Below, in pieces: positions 1 to 7,913 of a stretch of DNA of 64,000 nucleotides. Below the pieces are notes generated by a model. It saw only the letters and a program-made list of their open reading frames with translations. It was not told where the DNA came from and did no database searches. Both the position numbers and the translations under genes were made by a program. The first letter of the stretch is position 1. Every line of letters starts with the position of its first letter. Source of the DNA: Actinomyces sp. 432 (GTDB taxonomy: Bacteria; Actinomycetota; Actinomycetes; Actinomycetales; Actinomycetaceae). The stretch is from positions 744,001 to 808,000 of the forward strand of contig NZ_CP025249.1 of NCBI RefSeq assembly GCF_009930875.1, in the 5' to 3' direction.

Positions 1-74
1 ACGATGGCGAGAGCCTGCCCGACGACGTCCTGACCACTGCCTACGACTCCGACAACCCCGTGGTGTGTCGCTGA
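1..74 (+). CDS. C-terminal end of an unidentified protein
   Basis: The frame read from base 3 gives about 23 residues ending in DNPVVCR and then TGA at 72-74. Its codon use (G or C in most third positions) suggests the end of a real gene that starts outside the window. Too little is present to name a family. It lies upstream of the ferredoxin gene on the same strand. Confidence 0.4.
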   Translation, partial: DGESLPDDVLTTAYDSDNPVVCR

Positions 75-318
75 GCTCAGCTGCGGGTGGCCGGCGGACG
101 GGGCCGCGGCGGCACCGAGGACGGCGGGATCGGCGTCGGTGCCCGCAATTCGCACACGGCGCGTGACGCAATACGACTCGGGCGAGTAGAACAATCCGGC
201 GGACTTGCTGACACCTTGCGCGGCTGTTGGGCGCAGCGCCACCGCGGGGAGATACTTGGATACGCAGATGCGCCCGCGGCCCCGCGCGGCACGCCTGGAG
301 ACAGAGAGGAAGCAGTCA

Positions 319-669
319 ATGACCTATGTCATCGCTCAGCCCTGCGTGGACGTCAAGGATCGTGCGTGCGTGGACGAGTGTCCGGTCGACTGCATCTACG
401 AGGGTGAGCGCAGCCTGTACATCAACGCCGACGAGTGCGTTGACTGCGGCGCCTGCGAGCCGGTGTGCCCCACCGAGGCGATCTTCTACGAGGACGACGT
501 CCCCGAGGAGTGGGAGGACTACACCCGGGCCAACATCGACTTCTTCTCCCTCAAGGGCCTGGGCTCACCGGGCGGCGCGCAGAACGTCGGCCCGCAGGAC
601 TACGACGATCCCATGATCGCCGCCCTGGAGCCCCAGAACGAGGAGTGGAAGGCCGCCAACGGCTACTGA
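319..669 (+). CDS. fdxA: 7Fe ferredoxin FdxA
   Basis: A 116-residue soluble electron carrier with one 3Fe-4S and one 4Fe-4S cluster. The N-terminal half shows the spaced cysteines CVDVKDRACVDECPVDC and the second motif is CVDCGACEPVCP, the classical actinobacterial FdxA pattern, followed by the acidic C-terminal tail typical of this type. The ATG at 319 is chosen because GAGAGGAAG lies just upstream and the homologous N-terminus MTYVIAQPC starts there; the frame is open further upstream but reads as non-coding. In actinobacteria fdxA is commonly next to dapC. Here the two are separated by about 1.9 kb holding two extra genes. Confidence 0.95.
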   Translation: MTYVIAQPCVDVKDRACVDECPVDCIYEGERSLYINADECVDCGACEPVCPTEAIFYEDDVPEEWEDYTRANIDFFSLKGLGSPGGAQNVGPQDYDDPMIAALEPQNEEWKAANGY

Positions 670-678
670 GCCCGCACC

Positions 679-795
679 CTTCACCGAGACCGGCACCAGT
701 AACACACCGAGACCGGCACTAATGACGTGCCGAGACCGGTAGAACTGGCTCCGCGAGCGGCACTTGTAACCTGTTGCCGAGACGGAGCGTAAGAT
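679..795 (-). repeat. array of 23-bp degenerate repeats, family A
   Basis: The core CCGAGACCGG occurs at 684-693, 707-716 and 730-739, exactly 23 bp apart, with weaker copies at 751-760 and 777-786. Read on the minus strand the unit is close to TTCTACCGGTCTCGGCACGT. The same unit in the opposite orientation and with the same period occurs at 62932-62987. The array fills most of the gap between fdxA and the next gene. Function is unknown. Confidence 0.7.
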
Positions 796-840
796 ACGTT
801 TGCAACGTTGCTGGCAGCTCCCTGAACCTTAGTAGGTGAC

Positions 841-1899
841 ATGTTCGAGGTTCGTCCGACCGTGAGAACACTCAAGGCACTGCCTGCGGAGTCATACAGC
901 GGCCCAATCCCGGATGCGATTCGTCGTTCTCGATGGAAGGACCTCGCCGATGTGGATATCAGCCAACTGCCGCACCCGTTGATCGACGCCGGCAAGAAGG
1001 CGCTAGCCCGCGGAACGGACCGGCATATCAAGGCGAGTGCCGCTGCGGGAAGGCCGGTCTTGGAGCTACGTACCCGTGAAGGTGCGGCGTGGCGCGGGGC
1101 AATGATCGTCGACGACGATGGGATCGGCTGGATTGTCTATGCGCAACGGCATGATCGGTTCCACTCCGCTGTCGCAGGCCAGCTGGAGGCCGCTCGCGCG
1201 CACGACTGGATGCCAAGGCCGGTGGATCGCACTCTTCGAAGACGGGAACAGGCTCGAGCCGAGATTCGTCGGTGGCGCATACAGACGCTAGCGGCAATCA
1301 TCGGGGCGGTTGGCGCTGCGGTGGTGGCTGATGACCACAGCAGTGAGCTCTTGGTGCAGCGGGAAGAACCCAGACTAGACGCATCCGCGCGTTCAAGTAC
1401 CTTCTCGTCGACGATAACGGTGTCAGTTGCGGCAGACCTGCCTGAGGTCGATGCGGCTCCAGGCTTGCGAGGCGAGGCGCTCCTGGACGTGGTAGTCGTG
1501 ACAAGGCGGGCGGAGGATAAATTGCTGAGCACCACCATTGCCGAGGCGGTGACGCTTTTGGCCGGTCATCGACGTCCTGACGCCGTTGCGCTCCCGGACG
1601 GCTCAGGTGTCTACTACGATTTCATCGTCCCGGCGTCTCGGTTGCAGTGGCTTGTGGCGGTGGAGTCCGCAGATGAAGTGGGCGAGCTGGCGGAGACGGC
1701 CCTTGGTGAGCGTCTTCGGCCTACGCATCTTCATTACACCCGCAAGGAACTGGTTGCTGAGAGCGCGGTGGAAGGGCGAGCTGTGCGGGCCCTGTGCGGC
1801 GAGTGGTTCGTTGTCAGGCGTGACGAGGGCCTACCGGTGTGCGAGGCCTGCGAGACGAGGCTGCCAGTTGCTCGCCTTGTGGCCGAACGGCTGCGCTAG
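841..1899 (+). CDS. hypothetical protein with a DUF3039-like C-terminal zinc-ribbon segment
   Basis: A 352-residue protein. Residues from about 297 to 345 read HYTRKELVAESAVEGRAVRA, then LCGEWFVV and PVCEAC, which resembles the small actinobacterial DUF3039 domain with its Cys and CxxC zinc-ribbon pattern. The first 300 residues are not recognised. Residues about 75-110 (VLELRTREG and GIGWIVYAQRHDRF) recall RelE-type toxin strands, but this is only a resemblance. A short hydrophobic run near residue 150 (LAAIIGAVGAAVV) is too short to call a membrane helix. The ATG at 841 has a weak GGTGA upstream. GC content is visibly lower than in fdxA and dapC. The gene converges on an HTH gene and shares a hairpin with it. 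A toxin-antitoxin role is speculation. Confidence 0.6.
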   Translation: MFEVRPTVRTLKALPAESYSGPIPDAIRRSRWKDLADVDISQLPHPLIDAGKKALARGTDRHIKASAAAGRPVLELRTREGAAWRGAMIVDDDGIGWIVYAQRHDRFHSAVAGQLEAARAHDWMPRPVDRTLRRREQARAEIRRWRIQTLAAIIGAVGAAVVADDHSSELLVQREEPRLDASARSSTFSSTITVSVAADLPEVDAAPGLRGEALLDVVVVTRRAEDKLLSTTIAEAVTLLAGHRRPDAVALPDGSGVYYDFIVPASRLQWLVAVESADEVGELAETALGERLRPTHLHYTRKELVAESAVEGRAVRALCGEWFVVRRDEGLPVCEACETRLPVARLVAERLR

Positions 1900-1921
1900 C
1901 TGTTCGGCCACAAGGCGAGCA
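1869..1921. terminator. 25-bp hairpin containing the stop codon of the upstream gene; probable bidirectional terminator
   Basis: The arms 1869-1888 and 1902-1921 are perfectly complementary over 20 bp. The stem continues through a G-T pair and three further pairs to a 3-base loop at 1894-1896. The TAG stop of the plus-strand gene (1897-1899) is inside the stem, and the TGA of the minus-strand gene starts three bases beyond it. There is no U-run, so it may act on transcripts from both sides by structure alone. Confidence 0.7.
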
Positions 1922-1923
1922 GA

Positions 1924-2376
1924 TCAGGCCTCCTCGAGCTCGGCGAGGTCCTCGGCGGACAGCGGCGCGATCGCATCCACGGCCTGCTTGATGGTGCGGT
2001 CGCGGTTGGCCAGGTCTTCCGCCAGCTGCGCACTAGCGCGTTCGCGACGGTCGAGGTAGTCGACCAGGGCTGTTGCCGGAATACGGCGGTCCTTGCCGAC
2101 GTAGTGGAACTTCAAGAGGCCGGAGTCCATGAGCTTGTACACGCTCGGACGGCTCATGCCGAGAGCTGCTGCCGCCTGATTTGGGGTGACTGGACGGTCG
2201 AGGCTGAGTGCTGCGACGTCGACGCCGCTGCGCAGGGAAGCCAGTATGTTCTCCAGCAGGATTGCCAGTGGCGATCCCTGGGGGAGGCTGTGTGCGGCGC
2301 CGAGCAGGACGTCCATGCTCTGCTCATTAACGGAGGCGGCGTTAACGGTTGTTACGGTGTTGGTCTTAGTGGCCAT
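1924..2376 (-). CDS. excisionase-family helix-turn-helix DNA-binding protein, antitoxin-like
   Basis: A 150-residue protein. Residues about 62-112 form a helix-turn-helix and wing of the MerR/excisionase type: VTPNQAAAALGMSRPSVYKL, followed by GLLKFHYVGKDRRIPATAL. This arrangement is common in antitoxins and small regulators. The C-terminal 40 residues are acidic and probably helical (LSAEDLAELEEA). The ATG at 2376 has a strong AAGGAGA upstream. Most antitoxins of this type are followed by a PIN-domain toxin on the same strand; here the next gene downstream is convergent and of unknown fold, so the partner is missing or unusual. Direct repeats in its promoter suggest self-regulation. Confidence 0.8.
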   Translation of the reverse strand: MATKTNTVTTVNAASVNEQSMDVLLGAAHSLPQGSPLAILLENILASLRSGVDVAALSLDRPVTPNQAAAALGMSRPSVYKLMDSGLLKFHYVGKDRRIPATALVDYLDRRERASAQLAEDLANRDRTIKQAVDAIAPLSAEDLAELEEA

Positions 2377-2423
2377 CGGGGTCTCCTTGGACGAGCAGCA
2401 GGCGCTGCGTCGCCTGCGATAAA

Positions 2424-2448
2424 TGTAGCAGATGCATCAGGTGTAGCA
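2424..2448 (-). promoter_or_regulatory. promoter region with paired 7-bp operator-like repeats
   Basis: TGTAGCA occurs at 2424-2430 and 2442-2448, 18 bp apart, flanking an ATGCATC core. On the minus strand a TTGCTA then TACATT pair with 16-bp spacing overlaps them, giving a plausible promoter for the HTH gene. Two repeats overlapping the promoter would fit autoregulation. Confidence 0.45.
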
Positions 2449-2540
2449 AGTGCTTGGGGGGGGTATCGGACGATGAGACGCCTCACGCTGTCGCCCGCTA
2501 GATCGCTGCTACGGAGGCGAGAACGCGACACAATGGCGGC

Positions 2541-3773
2541 GTGAACGCCTCCACGCCCGCCGTCCCCGACCCCGCTGCCTCTGCTCCGGCCGCCCTGCCC
2601 CGCCCGCTCGCCCTGCCCGACTTTCCCTGGCACTCCCTGCGCCCCTACCGGCAGCGCGCCTCCCAGCACCCCGACGGCGTCGTCGACCTGTCTATTGGCA
2701 CGCCCGTCGACCCCACCCCGACCGTAGCCCGCGAGGCACTCGCCGCCGCCGTGAACGCCCCCGGCTACCCGCCCGCCGACGGCACGCCCCAGGTGCGTGC
2801 CGCCATCATCGACTGGATGCGTCGCCGCCGCGGCGTGCCCGGCCTGAGCGACGCCGCCGTGATCCCCACCATCGGCTCCAAGGAGTCCGTGGCCCAGCTG
2901 CCGCTCCAGCTCGGCGCCCGCCCCGGCGACCTCATCGCCCACCCGCGCGCCGCCTACCCCACCTACGACGTCGGTGCCCGCCTGGCCGGCGCCACCCCCG
3001 TCCCCGTCGACACCGCCGCCAACCCCGACACCTGGGAGCTGTCCGAAGGCCGCCTCGCCGCCATCTGGCTCAACAGTCCCGGCAACCCAGACGGGCACGT
3101 CCTCGGCGTCGAGCAGCTCGCGTGCATTGTCACCTGGGCGCGGGCGCGCGGCGTCGTCGTCCTGTCCGACGAGTGCTACGCCGAACTCGCCTGGGAGGAG
3201 CCCTGGGCCACCGTCGGCGTCCCCAGTCTCCTGGACCCGCGCGTGACCGGCACCGGCCCCGACGGCGCGCCGGACTTCACGGGGTTGCTCGCCCTGTACT
3301 CCCTGTCCAAGCAGTCCAACCTCGCCGGCTACCGGGCCGCCTTCCTCGCCGGCGACCCGAACCTGGTGGCACCCGTCACCGAGGTGCGCCGCCATACCGG
3401 TATGCTCCCTCCCGCCCCCGTGCAGAATGCCCTGGCCGCCACCCTGGCCGACGACGCGCACGTGGCGGCCCAGCGGGCGGTCTACCGGGCCCGGCGCGAG
3501 GCCCTGCTGGAGGCGACCGCCGCCGTCGGCCTGGTCAATGACCCCGAATCCGTGGCGGGCCTGTACCTGTGGCTGAGCGGGCCTGCATCCATGAGCGCGT
3601 GGGACCTGGTGGGTGCCTTTGCCGAAATGGGGATCGTCGTCGCCCCCGGAGACTTCTACGGAGCGGCCGGCGCCGGGCACGTGCGCATGTCACTAACCGA
3701 CACCGACGAGCGGGTTGCCGCCGCCGTACGCCGCCTGCGCGCTCCCGAGGCGGCCGCGCGGTTCGCGGGCTGA
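2541..3773 (+). CDS. dapC: succinyldiaminopimelate transaminase DapC
   Basis: A 410-residue fold-type I PLP aminotransferase expected to make N-succinyl-LL-2,6-diaminopimelate from the 2-oxo precursor and glutamate, in lysine and peptidoglycan synthesis. The PLP lysine is in SLSKQSNLAGYR (about K257). Other family marks are LNSPGNPDGHVL, VVLSDECYAELAW and the C-terminal HVRMSLT. The GTG at 2541 is the start that fits the length and places a Pro/Ala-rich lead before LPDFPWHSLRPYR. Its expected neighbour fdxA is upstream beyond a two-gene insertion. dapD, which makes the precursor of its substrate, is at 11.6 kb. Confidence 0.92.
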   Translation: MNASTPAVPDPAASAPAALPRPLALPDFPWHSLRPYRQRASQHPDGVVDLSIGTPVDPTPTVAREALAAAVNAPGYPPADGTPQVRAAIIDWMRRRRGVPGLSDAAVIPTIGSKESVAQLPLQLGARPGDLIAHPRAAYPTYDVGARLAGATPVPVDTAANPDTWELSEGRLAAIWLNSPGNPDGHVLGVEQLACIVTWARARGVVVLSDECYAELAWEEPWATVGVPSLLDPRVTGTGPDGAPDFTGLLALYSLSKQSNLAGYRAAFLAGDPNLVAPVTEVRRHTGMLPPAPVQNALAATLADDAHVAAQRAVYRARREALLEATAAVGLVNDPESVAGLYLWLSGPASMSAWDLVGAFAEMGIVVAPGDFYGAAGAGHVRMSLTDTDERVAAAVRRLRAPEAAARFAG

Positions 3774-3915
3774 CGGGCGGGGAGTCCCGGAACTGCCGGT
3801 TCTCGCCCGGGTGAACTGACCGGGGCGACGACGGCGCCCGCGGGCCGGTAAGGTTCCCGGCAGACAGGTCCGGGGCCGCGCCCGCAGCCCCGCCGTCGCC
3901 AGCAAGGAGACACTT

Positions 3916-5304
3916 ATGACCGAAACGCCCACTGACCTCCGCGCCCAGGACGCCCCCGGGATGCTTACCGTCGGAGAGACCAGCCTGGAACTGCCGCGCG
4001 CGCTGGCAACCGAGGGCTCCGCCGGGCTCGCCATCGGCAAGCTGCTGGGGGCCACGGGCCTGGTCACACTCGACCCCGGCTTCACCAACACCGCCGCCTG
4101 CACCTCTGACATCACCTACATCGACGGCGCCGCCGGCATCCTGCGCTACCGCGGCTACCCGATCGAGGAGCTGGCCAAGTCCTCCACCTTCCTGGAGGTC
4201 GCCTACCTGCTGATCAACGGGGAACTGCCCGACCCGGAGACCTTCGAGCGCTTCCAACGGCGCATCGGCCGTCACCGGCTGCTGCACGAGGACTTCCGCA
4301 GCTTCTTCACCTCCTTCCCCTCCTCCGGGCACCCCATGGCGATCCTCCAGGCGGGCATCGCCGGCCTGGCCACCTACTACGAGGACACCCTCAACCCGCA
4401 CGACCCCTACGAGACCGAGCTGGCCACCGTCCTGCTGCTGAGCAAGATGCCGACGATGATCAGCTACATCGCGCGCCGCGCCATCGGGCTGCCGCTGCTG
4501 TACCCCGACCCCAAGCGCGGTTACGTCGAGGACTTCCTGAACATGACCTTCGGCATGCCCTACCAGGCCAGCGACATCGATCCCACCGTGGTGCGTGCCC
4601 TGGACATGCTGCTGATCCTGCACGCTGACCACGAGCAGAACTGCTCCACCTCTACCGTGCGCCTGGTGGGTTCCTCGGACGCCAATATGTACGCCTCCGT
4701 GGCTGCCGGCGTCGGCGCCCTGTCCGGGCCGCTGCACGGCGGCGCCAACGAGGCCGTGCTGCGCATGCTGGACACCATTCAGTCTGAGGGCATGAGCACC
4801 TCCGAGTTCGTCCGCAAGGTGAAGAACAAGGAGGACGGCGTGCGCCTAATGGGCTTCGGGCACCGCGTCTACAAGAACTACGACCCACGCGCTGCCCTGG
4901 TGAAGGAGACCGCGCACGAGGTGCTCACACGCCTGGGTTCCAAGGACGGGGACCGCAAGCTGGAGATCGCCATGGAGCTGGAGGAGGTCGCCCTGTCCGA
5001 CGACTACTTCATTTCCCGCAGCCTGTACCCGAACGTTGACTTCTACACCGGCCTGATCTACCAGGCGATGGGCTTCCCCACGAAGATGTTCACCCCCCTG
5101 TTCGCGCTCGGGCGCCTGCCCGGCTGGATCGCCCAGTACCGGGAGATGATGAATGACCCGGCCAAGCGCATCGGTCGCCCGCGCCAGGTGTACACCGGCG
5201 AGGTGGAGCGCCACTACGTGGCCATGCACCGCCGCAAGCGCGTGCGCGAGTACCTCGACACCCGCGTCGGCGAGCCCACCCTGGACCGCGTCCCGCGCGT
5301 GTGA
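3916..5304 (+). CDS. gltA: citrate synthase, type II
   Basis: A 462-residue enzyme condensing acetyl-CoA with oxaloacetate at the entry of the TCA cycle. Active-site signatures are visible: LHADHEQNCSTSTVRLVGSS, MGFGHRVYKNYDPRA and YPNVDFYTGLIYQAMGFP. These carry the two catalytic histidines and the aspartate. The length and the N-terminal domain (ITYIDGAAGILRYRGYPIEE) match the hexameric type II enzymes. The ATG at 3916 has AAGGAGA at 3903-3909. It stands alone, with a 0.7-kb repeat-bearing gap downstream. Confidence 0.96.
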   Translation: MTETPTDLRAQDAPGMLTVGETSLELPRALATEGSAGLAIGKLLGATGLVTLDPGFTNTAACTSDITYIDGAAGILRYRGYPIEELAKSSTFLEVAYLLINGELPDPETFERFQRRIGRHRLLHEDFRSFFTSFPSSGHPMAILQAGIAGLATYYEDTLNPHDPYETELATVLLLSKMPTMISYIARRAIGLPLLYPDPKRGYVEDFLNMTFGMPYQASDIDPTVVRALDMLLILHADHEQNCSTSTVRLVGSSDANMYASVAAGVGALSGPLHGGANEAVLRMLDTIQSEGMSTSEFVRKVKNKEDGVRLMGFGHRVYKNYDPRAALVKETAHEVLTRLGSKDGDRKLEIAMELEEVALSDDYFISRSLYPNVDFYTGLIYQAMGFPTKMFTPLFALGRLPGWIAQYREMMNDPAKRIGRPRQVYTGEVERHYVAMHRRKRVREYLDTRVGEPTLDRVPRV

Positions 5305-5980
5305 GGGCCTTACGCCTCCTAACGTGCTAGCTGGGTTCGTCAGCGGCAACGCTGGAGCTGACAACAAAGTTTGCGTCGGTAGCAAACGGGATCTTCGCGT
5401 TTGAGGGTTCGGTGGACGGGTGGATCGGCGGTGCTTCGGCGAGTGGTGGATGGCGTGCGTGTTCCGGCGGCGCGGCGGGTGGGGAGTGTGGTGTGGCGAT
5501 CTTGCTCGAGGGCCGTTCTCGGGCTAATGAGGTCGTACTCGCCGTGCGGAGGTCGTTCTCGGGTTGGCGAGGTCGTGCTCGGTCGGGCGCAGGGGGTCGT
5601 TTTTGGGTTGGCGAGGTCGTATTCGGGCGTGTGAGGTCGTAGTCGACTACCCGACGCCGGCCGAATACGACCCGCGCTGTTGGGCGTGGTGGCCGCCGTG
5701 TCGTACTCGGCCACCTGATGGGCCGGTTCTCGTCAAACAGGGCCCCGAACACAACCAACACCAACAGCCCCAGCTCAAACCTCCACACCCACAAACACGA
5801 AGAGCCAGCAAACGGATGCAGGGCCTTGAGCGCGTTTCTTGACCGCTTGGACTCACGTGGATCCGCTGAGGTCCTAAGGGGACGGGTGCAGTGTTTGCCG
5901 CGGATTTAGACGTGGGGAATGCATGTGCCTGCTTCGGTGCGGCTGCCGACTCTGATGGGCCGGCAGCCGACACGTACAAG
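5305..5980. other. 676-bp gap between convergent genes
   Basis: No convincing gene is present. A short inverted repeat just after gltA (GTTTGC and GCAAAC around 5368-5386) may be a terminator. The middle holds the 20-bp repeat array listed separately. The right part (about 5745-5815) is a C- and A-rich stretch with no recognised function. Confidence 0.6.
5494..5720. repeat. tandem array of 20-bp degenerate units, partly mirrored
   Basis: The octamer GAGGTCGT or close variants occur at 5529, 5549, 5569, 5593, 5613 and 5633, giving steps of 20, 20, 24, 20 and 20 bp; weaker copies at about 5494 and 5509 extend the array leftwards. The consensus unit is GAGGTCGTNCTCGGGTTGGC. A palindrome GTAGTCGACTAC at about 5638-5649 ends the forward copies, and related units follow in mixed orientation near 5662-5712. 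The regular 20-bp period is close to two helical turns. Confidence 0.75.
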
Positions 5981-6750
5981 TCAGAGGAAGGCTCCGTTGC
6001 ACACCTGGATCACCTGGCCGCGCACGGCCCGGCCCATCTTTGAGGCCAGGAACAGACAGGCGTAGGCCTGGTCCATGGGGTCACACTCCGGTCCGGGGAA
6101 GTAGACGTAGTGCTGGGAGTGCTCCAGCATCTTCTTTCCTCCGGGCTGCTCGCCGGCCTTGTTGGCCTCATGCGCTGGCGTCACCGTAGCGCCGGGGGCG
6201 ACGGCGTTGCAGCGGATGTCAGTGTCGTTGAGCAGCATTGCCACGTTCTTCGTCAACGTGTTCAACCCGCCCTTGGTGGAGGTGTAGGCGGCGCCGCAGA
6301 AGGGGCGCTCGCCGTTGACGGAGGAGATGTTGATGATGCAGCCCGTGTTCTTGGGTCGGAAGATCTTCAGTGCCTCGCGGATATAGCGCATAGGGCCGGC
6401 CAGGTTGGTGTTCATGACGTAGAGCATCCAGTCATCGTCGGTATCGTCGATCGTCTTCTGCTCGCCGATGCCGGCATTGTTGATGAGGATGTCCAGGTCG
6501 CCGAACTCCTCCAGCACGCGGGCGAAAACCCGCTCGGTGTCTTCCAGGCTGGTGACGTCGGCCACGATACCGATGGCCTGCCCGCCCTTGGCGCGGATGC
6601 CCTCCACGACCTCTTCCAGTTGCTCAGCGTGGCGGGCGGTGATGGCGACGGCGGCCCCTCCTCGGCGAACAGCTCCGCCATTGTGCGGCCCATGCCGTAG
6701 CTGGCGCCGGTGATCAGCGCCACCTGGCCCTTAAGCATCTGTGCTTCCAT
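5981..6750 (-). pseudogene. short-chain dehydrogenase/reductase, frameshifted
   Basis: The two halves of an SDR lie in different frames. The N-terminal part from 6750 gives LKGQVALITGASYGMG, the Rossmann TGxxxGxG nucleotide site, and runs to AELFAEEG. The other frame then gives ADVTSLEDTERVFARV, ILINNAGIG, INISSVNGERP and the catalytic GAAYTSTKGG, ending at VIQVCNGAFL. One extra C in the CCCC run at 6655-6658 (a G on the coding strand) would join them into a protein of about 256 residues. All catalytic residues remain, so this is either a recent mutation or a sequencing error. The substrate cannot be told from sequence. Confidence 0.85.
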
Positions 6751-6959
6751 GACGACCTCGTCTCTTTCAGTCCGGGCGCAGTGGCAGGCGCATGTCGCCT
6801 ACTGCTTCACCCGGCGCCCGGCATCGGCCTTGACCTTAAGTGGTGCGGACGGGATCGTGCCTGGCCCTGGTAGTACTCCTCAGTGGTAGTGACGCATGCA
6901 TCGGAGTCGTGCTGGAGCAGACGTATGGGGTGGGCGTCCCATCACCTTATGGCTTGACG

Positions 6960-6978
6960 TGAGGTGAGGCTAAACTCT
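6960..6978 (+). promoter_or_regulatory. possible DtxR/IdeR-like iron box
   Basis: TGAGGTGAGGCTAAACTCT agrees at about 14 of 19 positions with the known DtxR/IdeR consensus TWAGGTTAGSCTAACCTWA. It ends five bases before the methyltransferase ATG, in the gap shared with the divergent SDR gene. A TAAACT inside it could be the -10 of a leaderless promoter. Only the single site was noticed. Confidence 0.3.
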
Positions 6979-6983
6979 CCTGC

Positions 6984-7814
6984 ATGGAAGATCAGCGTCC
7001 TACTTCCGAGACCGCCGCGTCGGCGGCTGCGCCCCTTCCGTACGCCAACCGGCCATTGGCCACCGCCCCCGGTCACTGGGTGCTGGCCCGCGCCGGGAAA
7101 CGCGTGCTGCGCCCCGGAGGCGCTGCGCTGTCCACCGCCATGCTGGCTCGCGCCCGCCTGTCCGGCGCCGACATTGTTGAGCTCGCCCCCGGACTGGGGC
7201 GCACCGCCACCGAGGTCATTGCCGCCGACCCGGCCTCCTACACGGCCATCGACCGGGATCCCGACGCCGCCCGGCGCGTGGCCGCCGTCGTCGGCGACCG
7301 CGGCAGTGTCCGCCGGGGAGAGGCCGCGCAAACTGGCCTGCTCGACGCCAGTGCCGACGTCGTCATCGGCGAGGCCATGCTGAGCATGCAGGGGGACAAG
7401 GCCAAGGCGGCGATCGCCGCGGAGGCGGCCCGGGTGCTGCGCCCCGGCGGACGCTATGCCATCCACGAGCTGGGCGTGGTCCCGGATGACATAGACGCGG
7501 CCCACTACACCGAGCTGCGCAAGGACCTAGCGCGCGCTATCCACGTCAACGCCCGCCCCATGACGGTGGCGGCCTGGCGGCAGCTGCTCGAGGACGCCGG
7601 GCTGGTGGTCGACTGGGCGGACACCGCCCCTATGGCCCTGCTCAAGCTCAGCCGCAACCTGCGTGACGAGGGCCTGGGCGGCTTTGCGCGCATCGCCCGC
7701 AACGTCATCTCCGACCGGGAGCTACGGCAGCGCATGCTAGTGATGCGCCGCACCTTCAAGCGCTACGAGCGGGACATGGTTGGCGTCGCCCTGGTGGCTC
7801 ATAAGCCCGAGTAA
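6984..7814 (+). CDS. class I SAM-dependent methyltransferase
   Basis: A 276-residue protein with a Methyltransf_11-type core: motif I VELAPGLGRTATEVI, the acidic end of strand 2 in YTAIDRDPDAARRV, and the motif IV region ADVVIGEAMLSM followed by AARVLRPGGRYAIHEL. The C-terminal third (PMTVAAWRQLLEDAGLVVDW) is typical of small-molecule methyltransferases, but the substrate is not identifiable. No Shine-Dalgarno lies before the ATG at 6984, which may be a leaderless start. The gene is divergent from the SDR gene and convergent with the sdh operon. Confidence 0.85.
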   Translation: MEDQRPTSETAASAAAPLPYANRPLATAPGHWVLARAGKRVLRPGGAALSTAMLARARLSGADIVELAPGLGRTATEVIAADPASYTAIDRDPDAARRVAAVVGDRGSVRRGEAAQTGLLDASADVVIGEAMLSMQGDKAKAAIAAEAARVLRPGGRYAIHELGVVPDDIDAAHYTELRKDLARAIHVNARPMTVAAWRQLLEDAGLVVDWADTAPMALLKLSRNLRDEGLGGFARIARNVISDRELRQRMLVMRRTFKRYERDMVGVALVAHKPE

Positions 7815-7913
7815 AGCCGAACGTCAACGCCTGCCGGGGCGGGGCCGCCGACGTCGGGCCCGCGCGACCCGTGCACACCAGCCTCTGCGCCCGCGGTTGC
7901 CCGCCCGGCGGCC

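Noticed and set aside
2352..3680. A 442-codon open frame antisense to dapC
   Set aside because: Gly/Val/Asp-rich translation with no family pattern; it arises because the high-GC third positions of dapC suppress stops on the other strand. The same holds for long antisense frames over gltA, sdhA and glyA.
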